64,000 nt of DNA from Sphingomonas sp. R-74633 (lineage in GTDB: Bacteria; Pseudomonadota; Alphaproteobacteria; Sphingomonadales; Sphingomonadaceae), in the NCBI RefSeq assembly GCF_013416555.1, contig NZ_JACCFG010000001.1, positions 124,001-188,000 on the forward strand. Reading direction: 5' to 3'. Under the pieces are notes generated by a model. That model saw only the letters and a program-made list of their open reading frames with translations. It ran no database searches and was not told the origin of the DNA. The position numbers and the translations under genes were made by a program. Shown here one piece after another: positions 60,843 through 64,000 of this stretch. Each line of letters begins with the position of its first letter. The stretch's first letter is position 1.

Positions 60843-61586
60843 ATGACTGTTGCAGGCGCTGCCACTCTCGCTGGTGAGATTTTGGAGGCCTATGAAGCCA
60901 TCCGGAAGGGAAGGCAAAATAGAGATCTTAGAGACGAGTGGGCTGAGTTTTGGGGTACACAATACGGTACCGGAGAATTTTGGTTCGCATACGCGCAGTT
61001 CGCCGCAAAATTGGATGATCTTCGAAGCCAGATTGAAGAATCCGTGAAAGATGAGAGATCGAAGGAATTGTTCTTAGGGGCCCTTCGTAGAATGAGGGCT
61101 TCTTATGATGTAATATATCTTCAGAATAATGTTTCAAATATTGCTCAGCTTGACGAAACGTTCAATATTATTCATCTTGCCTCTAATGTTCTTCCAATGA
61201 ATACTCGTTCAAATATTGAAACGGTGACAGTGGAGGCGGTGGCTGCCCAAATTGCAGAACTCATTGATGGGATTGAAGGGGCTGATTTTGACGGACAACT
61301 TGCAAGGTTTCTCCGCGGACAGTTAACCTTCCTCCACTGGGCAGTTGAGAATTATCCTTCGTTGGGCATTGCTGGGCTCTCAAAAGCCTATGGCATGGTC
61401 GCGTCTGAGTTTGCTCGAGCCTGGTCGAACCGGGCCGAGGGAGATGAGGTAAAGGAAAAATGGTGGGAAAAGACCCGGAAGGGTCTTAAACTTGTCGGCG
61501 AAGGCGTCATCTGGGGTGAGAAGGTTGCGGCGGGGGCAGAAAAGCTGCTCACGCATGCCGACGATATTGCAGGAATCATAAGTTAG
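60843..61586 (+). CDS. AT-rich orphan gene, unknown function
   Basis: 247 residues, mostly helical, no known motif. Notable features: an acidic/basic helical N-terminus, a WFAYAQFAAKLDDLRSQIEESVKDERSKELF segment, a stretch rich in Asn/Ile (about 90-115), and a C-terminal segment LVGEGVIWGEKVAAGAEKLL. No signal peptide. Codon use is clearly AT-shifted against all neighbours, which points to transfer. It sits between the NagX-like gene and the conserved engB-yidC block. Confidence 0.7.
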   Translation: MTVAGAATLAGEILEAYEAIRKGRQNRDLRDEWAEFWGTQYGTGEFWFAYAQFAAKLDDLRSQIEESVKDERSKELFLGALRRMRASYDVIYLQNNVSNIAQLDETFNIIHLASNVLPMNTRSNIETVTVEAVAAQIAELIDGIEGADFDGQLARFLRGQLTFLHWAVENYPSLGIAGLSKAYGMVASEFARAWSNRAEGDEVKEKWWEKTRKGLKLVGEGVIWGEKVAAGAEKLLTHADDIAGIIS

Positions 61587-61596
61587 TCAGCCGATG

Positions 61597-61953
61597 TTAT
61601 AAAGATACCGTCGGCGAAGCCTTCACGTACACCCAGGCGGTAATGCCCGACGCCAGCGGGGCGGCGACGCGGGTGTAGTTCTCGCTCTCATAGACATCGG
61701 CGGCGGCCAGCTCCTCCGGCGTCAGGCGGAAGACCTTGCCGGGAATGGGTGGGGCGCTGGCGTCGGGGACCAAGGCGAGGTGTACTTCGATGCCGCTGGC
61801 TTCGAGCACGTCCGGGTCGCGGATCGTGATCTCGATCTGGCGGTAGCCGTGGAGCACGTCGTCGCTGCCTTCGAGCAGGCGGCCGAACTGGCTCAGTTGC
61901 ACGCTCGCCAGCTGGAGCGTGCCGTAGGAGAAGAGCAGCGCCTCTGCGCTCAA
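61597..61953 (-). CDS. Gamma-glutamylcyclotransferase-like protein
   Basis: 118 residues from a TTG that overlaps the engB stop (TTGA). FSYGTLQ at the start is the substrate loop of GGCT/AIG2-like proteins and [11 protein letters not shown] carries the conserved Glu. Members cyclise gamma-glutamyl amines or act on related substrates. Its reaction here is unproven. Length fits the small single-domain members. Confidence 0.85.
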   Translation of the reverse strand: MSAEALLFSYGTLQLASVQLSQFGRLLEGSDDVLHGYRQIEITIRDPDVLEASGIEVHLALVPDASAPPIPGKVFRLTPEELAAADVYESENYTRVAAPLASGITAWVYVKASPTVSL

Positions 61954-62588
61954 CCGATCGCCTCGAGCACCGCGGCGCGCAGCTCGGGGAGGCCCATGCC
62001 CTTTTCCGACGAAGTCGAGATGATGTCCGGATGCGCGGCGGGGCGCTTGCGGGCCTCGGCCTGGGTGCGGGCATAGACGTCGGCGAGCTCGCTCGCCTTG
62101 ATCTTGTCGGTCTTGGTCAGGACGATGCGGTAGCTGACCGCCGCCATGTCGAGCATGTCGAGGATGTCGTTGTCGACATCCTTGATGCCGTGGCGGCTGT
62201 CGATCAGCACCAGCGCGCGCTTCAACACGTCGCGGCCGCGCAGGAAGTCGTTCACCAGGTAACGCCACTGGCGCAGCATGTCGCGCGGCGCCTTGGCGAA
62301 GCCGTAGCCGGGCATGTCGACCAGGCGGAACCTGAGCGGATCGCCGACGTCGAAGAAGTTGAGCTCCTGCGTGCGCCCCGGGGTATTCGAGGTGCGCGCC
62401 AGCGTGTTGCGGTTGGTGAGCGCGTTGATCAGCGACGACTTGCCCACGTTCGAGCGGCCGGCGAACGCAACCTCGGGCACCACCGGATTGGGGAGGTGCT
62501 CGAGCTTGGGTGCCGACTTCAGGAACGTGATCGGGCCGGCGAAGAGCTTCCTCGCCGCCTCGATCTGGTCGTCGTCGAAGCTGCTCAC
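61950..62588 (-). CDS. engB: Ribosome-biogenesis GTPase EngB/YihA
   Basis: 212 residues from a GTG that overlaps the yidC stop (GTGA). P-loop GRSNVGKSS, switch segment TSNTPGRTQ, Walker B DMPGYGFA and specificity motif TKTDK are all present. It acts in 50S assembly. It is translationally coupled to yidC upstream and the cyclotransferase downstream. The open frame runs upstream through yidC in another frame, without meaning. Confidence 0.95.
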   Translation of the reverse strand: MSSFDDDQIEAARKLFAGPITFLKSAPKLEHLPNPVVPEVAFAGRSNVGKSSLINALTNRNTLARTSNTPGRTQELNFFDVGDPLRFRLVDMPGYGFAKAPRDMLRQWRYLVNDFLRGRDVLKRALVLIDSRHGIKDVDNDILDMLDMAAVSYRIVLTKTDKIKASELADVYARTQAEARKRPAAHPDIISTSSEKGMGLPELRAAVLEAIG

Positions 62589-64000
62589 TTTGCGGGTGCT
62601 TCCTTCTTCATCGACTGCTTGAGCACCGGATGGCGCGAATAGAGCCACTGCTGCTGCAGGATGGTGATGCAGTTCGAGGTGATCCAGTAGAGCTGCAGGC
62701 CGACGGCGAACGGCGCCATCATGAACATCAGCATCCACGGCATGATCGCGAAGACCTGCTTCTGGACTTCGTCCATCGGCGCCGGGTTGAACTTCATCTG
62801 GAAGAACATCGACACGCCGAGCAGCACCGGCACCACGCCGATCGCCAGGAAGCCCGGCGGGGTGAAGTGGAGATAGCCGAACAGGTTGATGATCGTCGCG
62901 GGATCGGGTGCCGAGAGATCGTGGATCCACAGCGCGAACGGCTGGTGGCGCATTTCGATCGTGAGCAGCAGCACCTTGTAGAGCGCGAACATGATCGGGA
63001 TCTGAAGCAGGATCGGCAGGCAGCCCGCGAGCGGGTTCACCTTCTCTTCCTTGTAGAGCTTCATGATCTCCTGCTGCTGGCGCTGCTTGTCGTCCTTGTG
63101 ACGCTCCTGCAGCGCCTTCATCTTCGGCTGGACGACGCGCATGCGGGCCATCGATTCGAACTGCTTGTGCGCGATCGGGAAGAGCAGGCCGCGGATGGTG
63201 ATCGTCAGCAGGATGATCGCCACGCCGAAATTGCCGACGAGGTGGAACAGCCAGTCGAGATAATAGAAGATCGGCTTCTCGACGATCTCGAACCAGCCCC
63301 AGTCGATCGCGCGGCTGAGCTGCACGACGCCGAGCTTGGCCTGATAGGCCTCGAGCTGCTTCACTTCCTTCGCGCCGGCGAAGAAGCGGCTGGTGTAGCT
63401 GGCCTGCTTGCCCGGCGCGAGCGCAAGCGGCTGGGCCAGGCTGTAATCGGCCTGGTAGGTCTGCTTCGCAGTGCCGCGCTGCTGGAGCGCAACCGGGATA
63501 TGCTGATCGGGGATCAGCGCAGTCAGCCAGTAATGATCGGTATAGCCGACCCAGCCGCCGGTGGTGGGAAGCTGGGTGGGCGCGGCTTCGATATCGCCCC
63601 AGTTGATGTACTTGGCGGCACCGTCGGCGACGGCGACCGGGCCGACATGCGCGGCCCACTGATCGACGTCCTTCGAGCGCTGCGCGCGCGAAACCAGCGA
63701 ATAGGGCGTGACCGACACCGGCGCCGCGCCGACATTGGCGACCGTCTGGCGGATCGTGAACATATAGTCGGGATCGACCGAGAGATCGATGCGATAGACC
63801 TGGCCGGTGGCGGTCTTCGTCGTCAGCGTCACCGGGGTGGTGGGGGTCAGCTTGGTGCCGCTTGCCTGCCACACGGTGTTCTGGTCGGGCGCCTGGGCGC
63901 CGCCCTGCCAGCCGAACTGCGCGAAATAGGCGCCCTCGGCACCGCTCGGCGAGAGCAGGCGGATCGGCGGCGATTTCTTCGCGGTCGTCTCGGCATATTC
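62585..64000 (-). CDS. yidC: Membrane protein insertase YidC (5' end outside window)
   Basis: 472 C-terminal residues are visible; the frame is open to base 64000. The periplasmic domain comes first ([20 protein letters not shown] onward), then the five-helix insertase core: FFYYLDW region, [28 protein letters not shown] with the hydrophilic-groove Arg, [18 protein letters not shown], and the C-terminal helices ending in a Lys-rich tail. It inserts proteins into the inner membrane with or without SecYEG. Confidence 0.97.
   Translation of the reverse strand, partial: EYAETTAKKSPPIRLLSPSGAEGAYFAQFGWQGGAQAPDQNTVWQASGTKLTPTTPVTLTTKTATGQVYRIDLSVDPDYMFTIRQTVANVGAAPVSVTPYSLVSRAQRSKDVDQWAAHVGPVAVADGAAKYINWGDIEAAPTQLPTTGGWVGYTDHYWLTALIPDQHIPVALQQRGTAKQTYQADYSLAQPLALAPGKQASYTSRFFAGAKEVKQLEAYQAKLGVVQLSRAIDWGWFEIVEKPIFYYLDWLFHLVGNFGVAIILLTITIRGLLFPIAHKQFESMARMRVVQPKMKALQERHKDDKQRQQQEIMKLYKEEKVNPLAGCLPILLQIPIMFALYKVLLLTIEMRHQPFALWIHDLSAPDPATIINLFGYLHFTPPGFLAIGVVPVLLGVSMFFQMKFNPAPMDEVQKQVFAIMPWMLMFMMAPFAVGLQLYWITSNCITILQQQWLYSRHPVLKQSMKKEAPAK

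Noticed and set aside
61950..63872. Fusion of engB to the region of yidC
   Set aside because: The upstream part is a shadow frame of yidC. The GTG at 62588 overlaps the yidC stop and fits the family start.
1..64000. CRISPR arrays, tRNA or rRNA genes, insertion sequences, prophage
   Set aside because: No regularly spaced repeats, no recognisable tRNA or rRNA sequence and no transposase or structural phage gene was seen. The GH19 gene alone does not make a prophage.

Overview
The window looks like a chromosomal segment of a GC-rich alphaproteobacterium, most likely a sphingomonad (Sphingomonas or close relative). Evidence read from the sequence: the housekeeping order moeB-dut-coaBC-ubiB-ubiE / mutM-rpsT-dnaA, the secB / Tim44-like / mltA / Smr block, an engB-yidC end, pervasive 4-bp stop/start overlaps, and frequent GTG/TTG starts. 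The genus is an inference; no rRNA lies in the window.

Region 1 (1-16313) is a surface polysaccharide locus, all on the + strand. It starts inside an SDR gene and continues with two Gfo/Idh/MocA oxidoreductases, an SGNH hydrolase, a Wzx-type flippase, a Wzy-type polymerase, an unassigned GT-B-like protein with HP and SS motifs, and then a block in the order wbuX-wbuY-wbuZ-fnlA-fnlB-fnlC-wbuB-wbuC. FnlABC make UDP-L-FucNAc from UDP-GlcNAc. WbuXYZ (ATP-dependent amidotransferase plus HisH-like and HisF-like partners) would convert an acetamido group to an acetamidino group, giving L-FucNAm. WbuB would transfer the sugar. A polyprenyl-phosphate sugar-phosphotransferase, probably the initiating enzyme, closes the locus.

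Region 2 (16357-30486) mixes precursor genes with envelope genes: a calcineurin-like phosphatase, a tiny exported protein with its own terminator, a PDZ-M48 protease, wecC and wecB (UDP-ManNAcA) separated by two ferritin-like genes, galU, msrB, a J-domain membrane protein, a UDP-sugar dehydrogenase with a UDP-glucuronate-type 4-epimerase, and a tandem pair of Ig-like exported proteins.

Region 3 (30499-37897, - strand) is a tightly coupled operon: ubiE, ubiB, two membrane proteins, coaBC, an alpha/beta-hydrolase lipoprotein, dut, a small exported protein and moeB. Divergent from it run mutM, an exported protein, rpsT (with terminator) and dnaA (with terminator).

Region 4 (41800-54170): a CAP-domain lipoprotein, trpS, murJ, secB, a Tim44-like protein, mltA, an Smr protein, a GGDEF-EAL protein, dapE, a cupin, a GH19 endolysin-like protein and a glutathione S-transferase.

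Region 5 (54418-64000): an exported helical-repeat protein, a MarR regulator and MFS transporter pair with a striking palindrome array over the regulator start, a chemoreceptor, a NagX-like acyltransferase, an AT-rich orphan gene, a gamma-glutamylcyclotransferase-like protein, engB and the 3' part of yidC.

I found no tRNA, rRNA, insertion sequence, prophage or CRISPR array. Base-composition statements are by eye. Family assignments come from motifs and remembered family sequences, not from searches.
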